Both the position numbers and the translations under genes were made by a program. Shown piece by piece: positions 54,469-63,470 of a stretch of 64,000 nucleotides of DNA (within the stretch, counting starts at the first letter, position 1; each line of letters opens with the position of its first letter). Under the pieces are notes generated by a model. That model had not been told where the DNA came from. It worked only from the letters and a program-made list of their open reading frames with translations, and ran no database searches. The stretch spans positions 62,001 through 126,000 of the forward strand of contig NZ_FOVT01000004.1 in the NCBI RefSeq assembly GCF_900115245.1. Direction: 5' to 3'. The DNA comes from Mesorhizobium sp. NFR06 (lineage in GTDB: Bacteria > Pseudomonadota > Alphaproteobacteria > Rhizobiales > Rhizobiaceae).

Positions 54469-54804
54469 TCAATCGTCCCAATTATCCCAATTGTCTTCGT
54501 CCGCCGGTGGGTAGTCGGGAACGACCCGGATAATCGGCCGTGGGCGCTGATAGCGCCAGTAATACTCGTCCGGGGGTTGCGGTTCATAGGTGCGGTAAGC
54601 GGGGCGGTAGTAGTGGTGGCGCTTCCAGTATTTGTGCTTCTTGTGCGGCCGCACACAATAGCCGTCCTCGGTCAAATAAGCGCATGTGACATGCGCCTCC
54701 TGCACCAGGCCATTTCTGGCCGGCGCGCCAATCATCGGCGCTGCCTCGACCGCTGGCATCGCTGCCAGCATGGCCCCGGCAAGGGCAAGAACGGATAATT
54801 TCAT
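54469..54804 (-). CDS. Small exported aromatic-rich protein
   Basis: The 111-residue protein has a signal peptide (MKLSVLALAGAMLAAM to VEA). It has two cysteines (VTCAYLTEDGYC) and then a basic, Tyr/His-rich section (KHKYWKRHHYYRPAYRTYE) with a Pro-rich part (PQPPDEYYWRYQRPRPII). It ends in an acidic Trp tail, DEDNWDNWDD. GGAGAGG precedes the ATG. Rhizobia have many similar Tyr/Pro/His-rich periplasmic proteins of unknown role. Confidence 0.7.
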   Translation of the reverse strand: MKLSVLALAGAMLAAMPAVEAAPMIGAPARNGLVQEAHVTCAYLTEDGYCVRPHKKHKYWKRHHYYRPAYRTYEPQPPDEYYWRYQRPRPIIRVVPDYPPADEDNWDNWDD

Positions 54805-55009
54805 CGGCCTCTCCAACGTTTCCAGATTAAGGCCGGAAGAACGTCCTGATTGGGGGCGATTTGCGGCGGCCGAGATCACTTTGATTTTCGGCCGCACATA
54901 TGAGCGTTAGATGATGTATCGCGCCGGCACGCCCAAAGCCGTCAGGCCGAGGTCACGAGAGCGACCGCTGTCTTCACGCCCTCCCCGCGAACCGAGCGCA
55001 TCCCTAGCT

Positions 55010-58000
55010 CTAATTCGCCAGGTGATCGAGAAGCGTGTCTATTTCCCCTTTCTTCGGCATTTCGGGTGAATCAGGGGCAGCGTGCGGGTCGACCGGGGCG
55101 GGTTCGGCCGCCGGCGCGGCGGCCTCGGCTTCGGTCTCGCCACTGGCGTCCGAACTTGTTGGTGGCGGTGCCGCGTTTTCCGTATTGCCGCTGTCGGGCG
55201 CCACGGCTGCTTTCGGAGGGGCGGGCGGGGCTTTGGGCCGGGGCGCGGCGTTGCCCAGAAGATCGCCGATCAGATCCGCCGCTCCCTTGCCGGAGCCGTC
55301 GCCGTTCGAGCCCATTTGGCCCGGGATCAGCTTGTCGAGATTCAGTTTTCCGGTTGGCAGCCCAAGGCGGCTCAACATGTCCAGCGCGCCTTGCGGGTCT
55401 TTGGCCAATGCGCTCAGGTCCGGATAGGCCCGAGGCGCAAACAGCGGGCCTTGAACCACGATCGGCACCCCGATGCCCTTCACCGCGATGTCGCCTCCCT
55501 GTCCGGCAAGCGAGGCAACGACACGGGGGTTGAGACGGATGTCGAGTGTTTGGTCGGCGAAGTCTATCTTGCCCGAGCCGTCCATTCGCACCAGCGGGCC
55601 CAGCAGGCTGATGTCCGTCGTCTGGGCGACGCCGTTCTCGATTGCAAATGAGGCGCCGAGTTCGGTGAACGTCGTCTTCTTGGTCTGATCTTGCTTGAAG
55701 CCGCTAGAAAGCAGCCCGACCAAGTTGTTGTAGACCGCCGCTATGTCGATGCCGCGGAAGGCGCCGTCGCTGAATTTTGCCGCCGCCTTGCCGCCGAGGG
55801 AACGGGCAAGCGATTTCGTGGTCCTTCCCGAGCCTGAAACCGCGACCGTCGCATTGAGCGTTCCTTCGATGCGGTCGAAATCCGCCGCATCATGAAGCAA
55901 GGGAGCGGCGGCCGCGCCGGCGATCGCAGTGTTCAATTCCAGGGAAGCGGCGTCGCGGGAGCCGTCGGCTGTCATTTCCGCGGCAATCGTGCCGCCGTAG
56001 AAGGGGCTTTGCGGCACGCTCAGGTGAGCCTTCCCATCCGCCACCGTCAGGGCGGTCGCCACGGGCCCGGCCAAGACCTTTCCATAGCCGAGCTTGTCGG
56101 CCTGGATATCCACCTTGGCATCAATTCCCTTGAGGAAGGAGAGATCGATCAGCGCGTCGGTGGCGCCGTTCGCCTTCTGCTTTCCGCCCGCCGCGGCCTC
56201 GCCGCCGCCGGCGAACGCCGCGAAGTCAAGTTTCGCGAATTCGAGCGACGTCCGGATGTTGAGCGGCTCCCCAAGTTTGATCGAGCCCTGGCCCGACGCC
56301 TTGACGCCGTTCAGGGCAACAGCGGCTTTTTGAAAGGAAAGCTGCCCTGGCCCGGCGTCCACGTCACCTTTGAAGGCAAAATCCCGCAGACCGCGGGAAG
56401 TGCTCTGCCCCAGCCATTGCATGAGCTTGTCGACCGAGGCCGACGTGACCGAAGCCTGACCTTTGAACGTGCCGCCAACCCCGGCAGTGCCGCTTATGCT
56501 GCCCTCAAGGTATTTGGAGGAAACCGAAAGGCTGATCGGCCCGGAGGCATCGGCAATGGAACCACTGGCCAGAAAAGTTGCAGGCGCGACTTGGGACTTG
56601 AACGTCACGGCCTGTCCCCGCCAGGCGAGCTTGCCCGTCAAATCGACCGGCTTGCCGACATCGTGGACCTTCGCGTCGAGATTGAGCCCGGTGATGTCGT
56701 CGGCCGTTCGGGCATCGGCAAGTGCTGCAAGCGGAAGCTTGCCTTGCCTGATCCCGACCGTTCCCTGCAGATTGACGCTGCTGCGTATACGTTCCGCGGT
56801 GAGTCCACGAAAAGCGAACCCCATATCGGCGGTCAGCTTGCCGGACAACGGCACGGATTGTCCGGCCAGTTTCGCTATCGAGCCGATGTCCAGCCCCGAA
56901 CTCGCAATATTGCCCCGTATGGTCGGCGGCGTTTCACCGACATTCGTCGAGGCTTTCGCGGTGACGCTTCCCGCGTCGAGCCCGAAGTGCCCCAGCTTTG
57001 CCTCGAGATGGCCATCACGCAGTGTTGCGGCGAGCTGGACATCGGAAGCCCGTATCTTGCCGCCGACCAGTTCATCGATGGCAACGCTGATGTCTGCGTC
57101 GAAAGCAGAGAGCATCGCGAGGTCGGACTCTCCTGAGCCGGCTGGAGCCTTGCCCGCGCTGGAACCGCCCTTTCCAATATCGCTCAAGGCGTCGATATCG
57201 ACGCGCTTCGCCGCCAGGTCGGCGAAGAAGCGATGCCGCGCCCCGGGCTGAAAGAGCGCATCCATCTGGAAGCTCTGGTCGCCGATATCGAACTTTCCGC
57301 TCCTGATCTGATAACCGCCGTTCCCGTTGAGCTGGATTTCTCCACTCGCATGCAATGAAGAGAATTTGGCAACGGGCGCCGGGTCTAGCCGCGCCTCGAT
57401 GGCGATCTGGGCCGGCTGCCGTTTCAGGATAGGCCTCAAGGCGGAAAGGCTCCCGCTCATTTCAAGGCGACGGCCGCCGCTGGTGCCGGCCAATGAAAAC
57501 GAGACCTCCCGGTCGAGGTCCGGAACCCTCAGATCGGCGTCGATTGCCGTCACCGTGGCGTTGTCGGTCGACGCGCCCGAGATAAGGGTGCCATTCGTTA
57601 TCGTCACTTGGTTGATCGCCAGCCGCTCGAGCGTATCGACAATCGGCGCGAACGGATCGGCCTGAACATCCTTCGGTTCGGCAGGTGACGACGCGTTTGC
57701 CGAAGCCTTGAGCGCGATTGTCGGATCCGCCAGCGCGACGGACTGTATCTCAAGCTTTTTCGACCATAGCGACGACAGCGTTATCGAAGTCGAGAACCGC
57801 GGGGCGGATATCGCGATGTCGCCCGTGCCGGTCGAGAGCGAGATATCGCCCGCGACCACCGCCAGCTTGGGCAGCAGCGATAGTCTGACAGGTCCGTCCA
57901 GCCGAATTGTCATTCCGGTTGCGGATGACAGTTGCCGGCTCAACTCGGCACGAACCCAGTCGATTGAAACAAGAGCGGGCAGAAGGAAGAGCAGCCCGAC

Positions 58001-58045
58001 GACAAGAACAACAGCTACGGTGAGTGCAGCGACGATTTTTCTCAC
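55010..58045 (-). CDS. AsmA family protein
   Basis: The roughly 1011-residue protein has one N-terminal membrane helix (IVAALTVAVVLVVGLLFLLP) followed by the AsmA-type start (VSIDWVRAELSRQLSSATGM, LSLLPKLAVVAGDISLS). A long periplasmic beta-rich bridge follows, then the AsmA_2 C-terminal domain near residues 700-900. The tail from about 930 is disordered and rich in Pro, Ala and Glu. AsmA-like proteins are proposed to carry phospholipids between membranes. I prefer GTG 58045 as start; TTG 58069 is possible, and neither has a clear ribosome site. Confidence 0.88.
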   Translation of the reverse strand: MRKIVAALTVAVVLVVGLLFLLPALVSIDWVRAELSRQLSSATGMTIRLDGPVRLSLLPKLAVVAGDISLSTGTGDIAISAPRFSTSITLSSLWSKKLEIQSVALADPTIALKASANASSPAEPKDVQADPFAPIVDTLERLAINQVTITNGTLISGASTDNATVTAIDADLRVPDLDREVSFSLAGTSGGRRLEMSGSLSALRPILKRQPAQIAIEARLDPAPVAKFSSLHASGEIQLNGNGGYQIRSGKFDIGDQSFQMDALFQPGARHRFFADLAAKRVDIDALSDIGKGGSSAGKAPAGSGESDLAMLSAFDADISVAIDELVGGKIRASDVQLAATLRDGHLEAKLGHFGLDAGSVTAKASTNVGETPPTIRGNIASSGLDIGSIAKLAGQSVPLSGKLTADMGFAFRGLTAERIRSSVNLQGTVGIRQGKLPLAALADARTADDITGLNLDAKVHDVGKPVDLTGKLAWRGQAVTFKSQVAPATFLASGSIADASGPISLSVSSKYLEGSISGTAGVGGTFKGQASVTSASVDKLMQWLGQSTSRGLRDFAFKGDVDAGPGQLSFQKAAVALNGVKASGQGSIKLGEPLNIRTSLEFAKLDFAAFAGGGEAAAGGKQKANGATDALIDLSFLKGIDAKVDIQADKLGYGKVLAGPVATALTVADGKAHLSVPQSPFYGGTIAAEMTADGSRDAASLELNTAIAGAAAAPLLHDAADFDRIEGTLNATVAVSGSGRTTKSLARSLGGKAAAKFSDGAFRGIDIAAVYNNLVGLLSSGFKQDQTKKTTFTELGASFAIENGVAQTTDISLLGPLVRMDGSGKIDFADQTLDIRLNPRVVASLAGQGGDIAVKGIGVPIVVQGPLFAPRAYPDLSALAKDPQGALDMLSRLGLPTGKLNLDKLIPGQMGSNGDGSGKGAADLIGDLLGNAAPRPKAPPAPPKAAVAPDSGNTENAAPPPTSSDASGETEAEAAAPAAEPAPVDPHAAPDSPEMPKKGEIDTLLDHLAN

Positions 58046-58342
58046 ATCGACCAGCCAAAATGATCGCAAGAATCAGTATCGCTAAACATACATGCTTCTG
58101 GCGCCCGACTGAATCCTGCCGCACCACGGGCTCCGCGCCGGGCGAATTTCGAACTGCTCCACGGAGCTTGTCGGCCCTTTCGCCGGCGCCATCGCGATCA
58201 AGGCCATTTGCACGCAAGTGTTTCCAGACCAAAGGGTTTGGAAACGATTAGCCGTTTTCCGAGCCATTCCCGTGAAACAGACCAGGCGCATTTTCCGGCA
58301 TCCGCCGCCGACATATCAGCCATTTCAATGGAGGAAGTGCCA

Positions 58343-58528
58343 ATGTCAGTGCTCGGAATCCTGCTCCATTTCAGCCGCGCGGTCATCCAGGCCCACAACA
58401 ATGCCAAGGTGAGGAACCTGATGGATGCGGCGCCGCACGAAACCCGCAAAGGCTTGGGTCGGCAAGCTTCCACTGGCGCTCCTGAAAAAGAGTCCGGCGC
58501 TCGATCCCCTCACACCGGCGGACGCTGA
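58343..58528 (+). CDS. Small unknown protein
   Basis: A 61-codon frame starts with MSVLGILLHFSRAVIQAHNN, and GGAGGAAG lies six bases upstream, an unusually good ribosome site. The first half looks helical and slightly amphipathic; the second half is Arg/Gly/Pro-rich and disordered. It slightly resembles the short DUF1127-type proteins but lacks their signature. It could be noncoding, but the ribosome site and third-position bias favour a gene. Confidence 0.5.
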   Translation: MSVLGILLHFSRAVIQAHNNAKVRNLMDAAPHETRKGLGRQASTGAPEKESGARSPHTGGR

Positions 58529-58557
58529 CGCGGCTCGGCCTGGCCCGCCGACTCCAC

Positions 58558-59046
58558 TCATCTGGAGACCGCCGGCGCTTTGTAAAGGCGTTGGCGCGCA
58601 TAGGCCACGCAGGCGTCCACCGTGCTGGCGCAGAGCGCGTTGCGGCTGTTGGGCAGGTTGTTGTCGCCGGCATAGGCAACCTCGGCGACGTGGCCGTTGA
58701 GCATGCGAATCTGCGTGTTGCAATAGCCGCCGGGCGCGACATTGACGGACCCGCCGACGGCGGGAACCGCACCCACGGCCAAGGTCGGCACCACGATGTT
58801 GAGATTGCCACGCTGCACGGTGCGCTGCCAGATCTGGCCGGATGATCCCACGTCCGCCGTCGCGGTCGGAAAGCCCGCGCACATGCGAATGTCGGCCTCG
58901 CTGAGACCGACCATCTCCTTGCGGGCGGCGGCCGTGGTGACGTCCTCTTTCGCGACCCGAGACGTATCATCGGGAATAACGCAGGATGACAGGATGGGGA
59001 TGCCTGACGCAGCAAGGGCAAGTTTTCGAATGCGCGAAGATGTCAT
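58558..59046 (-). CDS. Putative lipoprotein of unknown function
   Basis: The 162-residue protein has a lipoprotein signal ending in ILSSC (Cys22). The mature part includes KEMVGLSEADIRMCAGFP and QIWQRTVQRGNLNIVVP. It has six further-spaced Cys residues (MCAGF, YCNTQ, LCAST, ACVAY), which could form disulphides. Similar lipoproteins with SEADIRMCAG-like stretches are seen in other Rhizobiales; function unknown. Confidence 0.75.
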   Translation of the reverse strand: MTSSRIRKLALAASGIPILSSCVIPDDTSRVAKEDVTTAAARKEMVGLSEADIRMCAGFPTATADVGSSGQIWQRTVQRGNLNIVVPTLAVGAVPAVGGSVNVAPGGYCNTQIRMLNGHVAEVAYAGDNNLPNSRNALCASTVDACVAYARQRLYKAPAVSR

Positions 59047-59157
59047 GCCGTCGGTCGGAGTTGCGTGTCGCCCCGCCCGCCCAGTTGGCTAGGTAGGCAG
59101 TCGGACAGCCGGGTCAACCCGCAAAGGCCTCACGAAAATGTTTGTCGCGAGGCTCCC

Positions 59158-60552
59158 TCACACTACCCGCAAGTAGCTCGTCATGCCCGTCTTCTGGTGC
59201 TCGATGATGTGGCAATGCAGCAGCCAGTCGCCGGGATTGTCGGCGACGAAGCCCAGCTGGACCTTTTCATTGGGCTGGATGAGATAGGTGTCGGAGACGA
59301 GCGTCTGCACCTGCCGCGTCGAGGACGACAGGACCTTGAAACTCATGCCGTGTAGATGGATCGGGTGCGAGTGCGGGGTGAGGTTTTCCATGTCGATGAC
59401 ATAGCTCTGGCCGAGCTTCAGTTCGGCCAGAGGCGCCGTCGGGTCCCGCGTGTCGCCTGGCCACGGCACCTTGTTGATCGCCCAGAAACTGTAGCCGAGG
59501 GAACCGCAAATACCGTCGCTTGGCACGTTTTCGGCGGTCGCGCTCAGCGCCAGCGGGATGCGCCTGGCGCCGGCTACATCCAGCTCCGCCACCGGATTGG
59601 CTTCGAGCGGGCCGAGATCGCGAAGATCGCGCTCGAGCGATCCGCCGACCGAACGCAGCGTCGCCAGGATTTTCGGCTTGGTGCCGCGGACGTCGCGCAG
59701 GCTGACGACCGCGCCTTCCTCGTCGGGCATGCGGATGGCAAGCTCCAGCCGCTGGCCGGGTCCGAGCTGCAGGGCATCCGGCACAAAGCGTTGCGGCACC
59801 GGATTGCCGTCGAGCGCGATGACCGCCGCCTCGGCGCCCTCGACGCGGAAGGCGTAGATGCGGGTGACGTCGGTGATGGCGGCCCGCAGCCGCACCAGTC
59901 CACCGGCCGGCGCGTCGAATTGCGGCTGATCGAGCCAGTTGGCGGTGCGCACCGTTCCATAGGTGCCGGTCTTTGCCGCGTCGCGGGGCCGGAACTGCTC
60001 GATGAACTGGCCGTCGTCGCCCAGGCGCCAATCGCGCAAGTTGATCACCACCTCGGCATCGAATTTCGGGTCGTTCGGGTTCTCCACCACGATCACGCCG
60101 GTCAGCCCATGGCCCATCTGCTCAAGCGTGTTGCAGTGCGGATGATACCAGAACGTGCCTGCGTCCGGCGGGGTGAAGGCGTAGTCGAAATGGTCGCGCT
60201 GATAGACATAGGGCTGCACCAGGAACGGCACGCCGTCCATCTTGTTGGGAACGCGGATGCCGTGCCAGTGGATGGTCGTCGGGTCGTCGATGCCGTTGAC
60301 CAGCCGCGCGGCGAATAGCTCGCCCTTCCTCATCCTGACGACCGGCGGCATGCCGGCCTCGCCATAGGTCAGCACATTCCTCGTCGGCGCGCCGTCCATC
60401 AGCTGCGCCTCGATGCTTGCGGTCTTGAGGACCAGCGGCTCGGGTTTCGCCACCGCCCGGCCGGCAAACCTGCCCATGGCCGAGAGGCCGATACCGGCTG
60501 CGCCGGCTGCCGTGGCGCCCTGCAGAAGTTTGCGGCGTGTGAGGACCGTCAT
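59158..60552 (-). CDS. Tat-exported multicopper oxidase
   Basis: The 464-residue protein has a twin-arginine signal (TRRKLLQGATAAGAAGIG). The four copper-binding blocks are intact: TIHWHGIRVP, FWYHPHCNTLEQMGHG, SHPIHLHGMSF, and LLHCHIIEHQKTGM with the type 1 Cys, His and Met. Laccases and copper-tolerance oxidases of the CueO/CopA kind have this layout. There is no Met-rich insert as in CueO. Copper oxidation or siderophore/phenol oxidation are possible. The following tonB operon is on the same strand but 220 bases away. Confidence 0.93.
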   Translation of the reverse strand: MTVLTRRKLLQGATAAGAAGIGLSAMGRFAGRAVAKPEPLVLKTASIEAQLMDGAPTRNVLTYGEAGMPPVVRMRKGELFAARLVNGIDDPTTIHWHGIRVPNKMDGVPFLVQPYVYQRDHFDYAFTPPDAGTFWYHPHCNTLEQMGHGLTGVIVVENPNDPKFDAEVVINLRDWRLGDDGQFIEQFRPRDAAKTGTYGTVRTANWLDQPQFDAPAGGLVRLRAAITDVTRIYAFRVEGAEAAVIALDGNPVPQRFVPDALQLGPGQRLELAIRMPDEEGAVVSLRDVRGTKPKILATLRSVGGSLERDLRDLGPLEANPVAELDVAGARRIPLALSATAENVPSDGICGSLGYSFWAINKVPWPGDTRDPTAPLAELKLGQSYVIDMENLTPHSHPIHLHGMSFKVLSSSTRQVQTLVSDTYLIQPNEKVQLGFVADNPGDWLLHCHIIEHQKTGMTSYLRVV

Positions 60553-60773
60553 TGTAATTCCGCAATAGATGAGTGATTGCGTCAGGGTTTACCATCATCG
60601 CGGCAGTCCCGATACGGGCACTTCGCCGCCCCGCAAGCGCAAATCAAATCCCAGGCCGAACGTGGCAGGCGGAAACGGCGAGCCGCTCTATCTCCTTGTT
60701 TTGACGCAATTCCGGACGGGCGGCTACGGCGAAGTCGCCGAGTCCAACCGCCCACACTTTTCCTGGGACTGCC

Positions 60774-61760
60774 CTAATCCCGCAGGCTGAACACGAATGG
60801 AGCGGTGCGGGTGACACGCGCGCCGAGCTCGGCCGGCGGCGCCGGCACGGAAGCACCCTGCAATGCCGCGAGCGCCGCGCGGTCGAGATCGCCATCGCCC
60901 GAGGATCGCGCCAGCCGGGCCGTGACCACCCTGCCGGAGGTGTCGACGGTGAAGGTCACGCTCGGCGTGCCCTCGGCCCGCCTGGAGCTCGCCGCGCTCG
61001 GATAGCGCGTGTGCCGCCTGATCCACGCCGCCAGGCTGGAGTTCCAGCGCGACGGCCCGACGCTCGATCGCGGCGCCGCGTCGGACGACTGCGGCGCTGC
61101 CGCCTCTGCCGCCGCCTTGGCGTCGATGCTGGCGGTTGTCGTCACCCTGGCGGGTGGGGCCTTTTCCTTCTTGACCCGTTCTTTCGGCTTTTCGACCGGT
61201 TTCTTCTCGGCCTTCTTCTTGGGCTCGACCGGCTTCTGCGCCTTTACCTGCGCTTCCACGGGTTTCGGCTCGGGCAGCGGAATGACGACGTCGGGCGCGA
61301 TCGCCTCGACAGGGTCGGGCACGACCTCGTCCAGCGGTGGCTGATCGCTCAGCGCCGCAACGGCCTGCTTTGCCGGAGCGGCCCGCTCCGTTTCTTGGAT
61401 GCTGTCGATATCGAGGGGCTGTTCGGCGACGGGCTCTGCCGGTTCCGCCACCGGCGCCGGATCGGTCACCGGTTTCATGTCGACGGGCTTTTCCGTCTCC
61501 TCGGCCGCATCGGGCGGCGCCGGCGTCACCATGTCCAGCGGGGCCGCCGTCTCCGGAACGGCTGGCGCCAGCGGCGCCATCTCGACCGCCAGCGCCGGCG
61601 GCGGTCCCCCATCCGGCGTGTCGGCGAAGCTCAAATTCTGCACGGCGTAGGCAACAGCCACATGCGCGGCCAGGACGATTGCGGCGGCGCTCGTCCACAG
61701 CCCGGCTTCACGCGGGCCGAAGCGCGGCTGGGAAATCCGCGAATGGGCGGCGACCGTCAT
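60774..61760 (-). CDS. tonB: TonB family energy transducer
   Basis: The 328-residue protein has an N-terminal membrane helix (about 22-43), a long Pro/Glu/Lys linker that spans the periplasm (repeats such as [20 protein letters not shown]), and a C-terminal TonB domain ([40 protein letters not shown]). It passes proton-motive energy from ExbBD to outer-membrane receptors for iron compounds. ATG overlaps the exbD stop. The position in exbB-exbD-tonB is classical. Confidence 0.93.
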   Translation of the reverse strand: MTVAAHSRISQPRFGPREAGLWTSAAAIVLAAHVAVAYAVQNLSFADTPDGGPPPALAVEMAPLAPAVPETAAPLDMVTPAPPDAAEETEKPVDMKPVTDPAPVAEPAEPVAEQPLDIDSIQETERAAPAKQAVAALSDQPPLDEVVPDPVEAIAPDVVIPLPEPKPVEAQVKAQKPVEPKKKAEKKPVEKPKERVKKEKAPPARVTTTASIDAKAAAEAAAPQSSDAAPRSSVGPSRWNSSLAAWIRRHTRYPSAASSRRAEGTPSVTFTVDTSGRVVTARLARSSGDGDLDRAALAALQGASVPAPPAELGARVTRTAPFVFSLRD

Positions 61761-62230
61761 GGCGCCGCGCCTCCGCCCGGCGCGGAGCTCGAGGCGGGGT
61801 CGCCTGCGCCGGACGCCGTCTCCAGGCCCACCAGCGCGACCTTCAGATAGCCGGCGCCACGCAGCAGGTTCATGACTTCCATCAAGTCGCCATAGCCGAC
61901 GTTTCTGTCGGCGCGCAGGAAGATACGCGTCTGCTTGTCGCCCTTGGTCCTGGAGTCGAGCACCGTGGCGAAGGCCGGACGCGGTGCGCCGTCATTGCCG
62001 ATCGCCAGCGTGAGATCACTCTTCAGCGTCAGGAAGAGCGGCGTTTCGGGGCGCGGCGCCGGCGTCGCCGTTGAACCCGGCAGGTCGACATTGACGTCGA
62101 CGGTGGCGAGGGGGGCGGCGACCATGAAGATGATCAACAGCACCAGGATGACGTCGATGAACGGCGTGACGTTAATGTCGTGGCTTTCCTCGAGATCGTC
62201 GCCGGAAGTTTCGCGAAGCCGCGCCGCCAT
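61757..62230 (-). CDS. exbD: Biopolymer transport protein ExbD
   Basis: The 157-residue protein has one membrane helix with the essential Asp in [20 protein letters not shown], and a periplasmic domain with [15 protein letters not shown] and [18 protein letters not shown]. An Ala/Ser/Pro-rich tail follows that is not in the core family. It lies five bases after exbB and overlaps tonB by four bases. Confidence 0.94.
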   Translation of the reverse strand: MAARLRETSGDDLEESHDINVTPFIDVILVLLIIFMVAAPLATVDVNVDLPGSTATPAPRPETPLFLTLKSDLTLAIGNDGAPRPAFATVLDSRTKGDKQTRIFLRADRNVGYGDLMEVMNLLRGAGYLKVALVGLETASGAGDPASSSAPGGGAAP

Positions 62231-62235
62231 CGCCG

Positions 62236-63192
62236 TTACTCCGCCGCCATGGCCGTTGCCGGCGGCACCGTGCGGAAATCGAGGTCGCGGCTGACCAGCC
62301 GCTCGACGCCGGCGGAGGCATCGGCGAGGATCTGCCTGTAGCCGGCTATCGAGCGCGCGAAGACGTTGTAGATGACCACCGCCGGAATGGCCGCGACCAG
62401 GCCCATTGCGGTGGCGAGCAACGCCTCGGCGATGCCGGGCGCCACCACCGCGAGCTTGGTGGTCTGCGCCTGCGAGATGCCGATGAAGGCGTTCATGATG
62501 CCCCAGACGGTGCCGAACAGTCCGACGAAGGGCGCCGTAGAGCCGATGGTGGCGAGCAGGCCGGTGCCGCGCGACATGCGCCGCGCCGCCGCCGCCTCGA
62601 TGCGCGAAAGCCTGGAGGCGACGCGTTCCTTAAGGCCGTCGCCGGAAGCATGGTCGAGCGCGCCGGCCGAAAGCGCGCGCTCTTCTTCCGCCGCCCGCAC
62701 CAGAAGCGCGCCCGGACCGCCGCTGTGGCCCAGTTCCCGCCCAGCCTGCATCAGCGTCGCGGCGTTGCCGATCGCATCGGCGGCGCGACGGGCCCCCAGC
62801 TTGCCGCCGAAGACCTCCAGCGACTTGGCGAGCCAGATGGTCCAGGTGACCAGAGAAGCGAGGGCCAGCCCGACCATGACCGCCTTCACGACGATGTCGG
62901 CATTCATGAACATGCCCCAGGGCGACAGGTCATGCGGCAGCGTCAGCGAGATCGGGGGTTCTTCGCCGATGGGCCCGTTCGCAGCCGCCTGGATGCCTGG
63001 CTTCGCCGGTGTGGGGGCGGGCGCCTTTGTCTGGGGTGTCTGGGGCAATGGAGCGGCAGGCGTCTGCGTCGCCGGTTGTTCCTGCGCCACGGCGATAGCG
63101 GCCGGAAGGATTAAGCCGGCCGACAGAATGAGAGATGCGGCCAGCGCCGCGAAAAGACCGTTTCGGGACAAGGCTCGTCCTCGCTTGTTCAT
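62236..63192 (-). CDS. exbB: Biopolymer transport protein ExbB
   Basis: The 318-residue protein has an N-terminal signal ([20 protein letters not shown]) and a periplasmic Pro/Thr-rich section with [17 protein letters not shown]. Three membrane segments follow (from about residue 104) with [19 protein letters not shown] and [17 protein letters not shown]. This long N-terminal form is common in alphaproteobacteria. ATG 63192 is the first gene of the operon; a candidate iron-responsive box lies about 140 bases upstream. Confidence 0.94.
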   Translation of the reverse strand: MNKRGRALSRNGLFAALAASLILSAGLILPAAIAVAQEQPATQTPAAPLPQTPQTKAPAPTPAKPGIQAAANGPIGEEPPISLTLPHDLSPWGMFMNADIVVKAVMVGLALASLVTWTIWLAKSLEVFGGKLGARRAADAIGNAATLMQAGRELGHSGGPGALLVRAAEEERALSAGALDHASGDGLKERVASRLSRIEAAAARRMSRGTGLLATIGSTAPFVGLFGTVWGIMNAFIGISQAQTTKLAVVAPGIAEALLATAMGLVAAIPAVVIYNVFARSIAGYRQILADASAGVERLVSRDLDFRTVPPATAMAAE

Positions 63193-63317
63193 TGCACGTA
63201 TCCGATCGTGAGCGGATGCTTCGGCGCGGCGTCGACATGAAAGGCTGTCCCGGCTCCGGCCAACATCCACCCCAAAGCGGCGGCCACCATTCATGGCAAG
63301 TGCCGAGCGGTGTCGAT

Positions 63318-63346
63318 TGACTATGAAACATGACTTAACGAGTCAA
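63318..63346 (-). promoter_or_regulatory. exbB promoter with RirA-type iron box
   Basis: On the minus strand TTGACT (63341-63346) is a good -35, with TAGTCA 17 bases on as a weak -10. The dyad TGACTTAACGAGTCA (63331-63345) is a TGA-N9-TCA iron-responsive box, as bound by RirA, and overlaps the -35 and spacer. A bound repressor would shut the operon when iron is high. Confidence 0.6.
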
Positions 63347-63470
63347 CTATAAAGGTGACTGCCGGGATCAACAATTTACATGGCGCTCCCGACCTGAACG
63401 CGCGGCGAGATCTGGACGGCAAGGCGGTTGCTGGGCACGATGGGCGCACAGCAACCAAAGCAAGCGGCCC

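Noticed and set aside
60569..60790. Plus-strand 73-codon frame between the multicopper oxidase and tonB
   Set aside because: No ribosome site, it overlaps the ends of both neighbours, and no family is recognisable.
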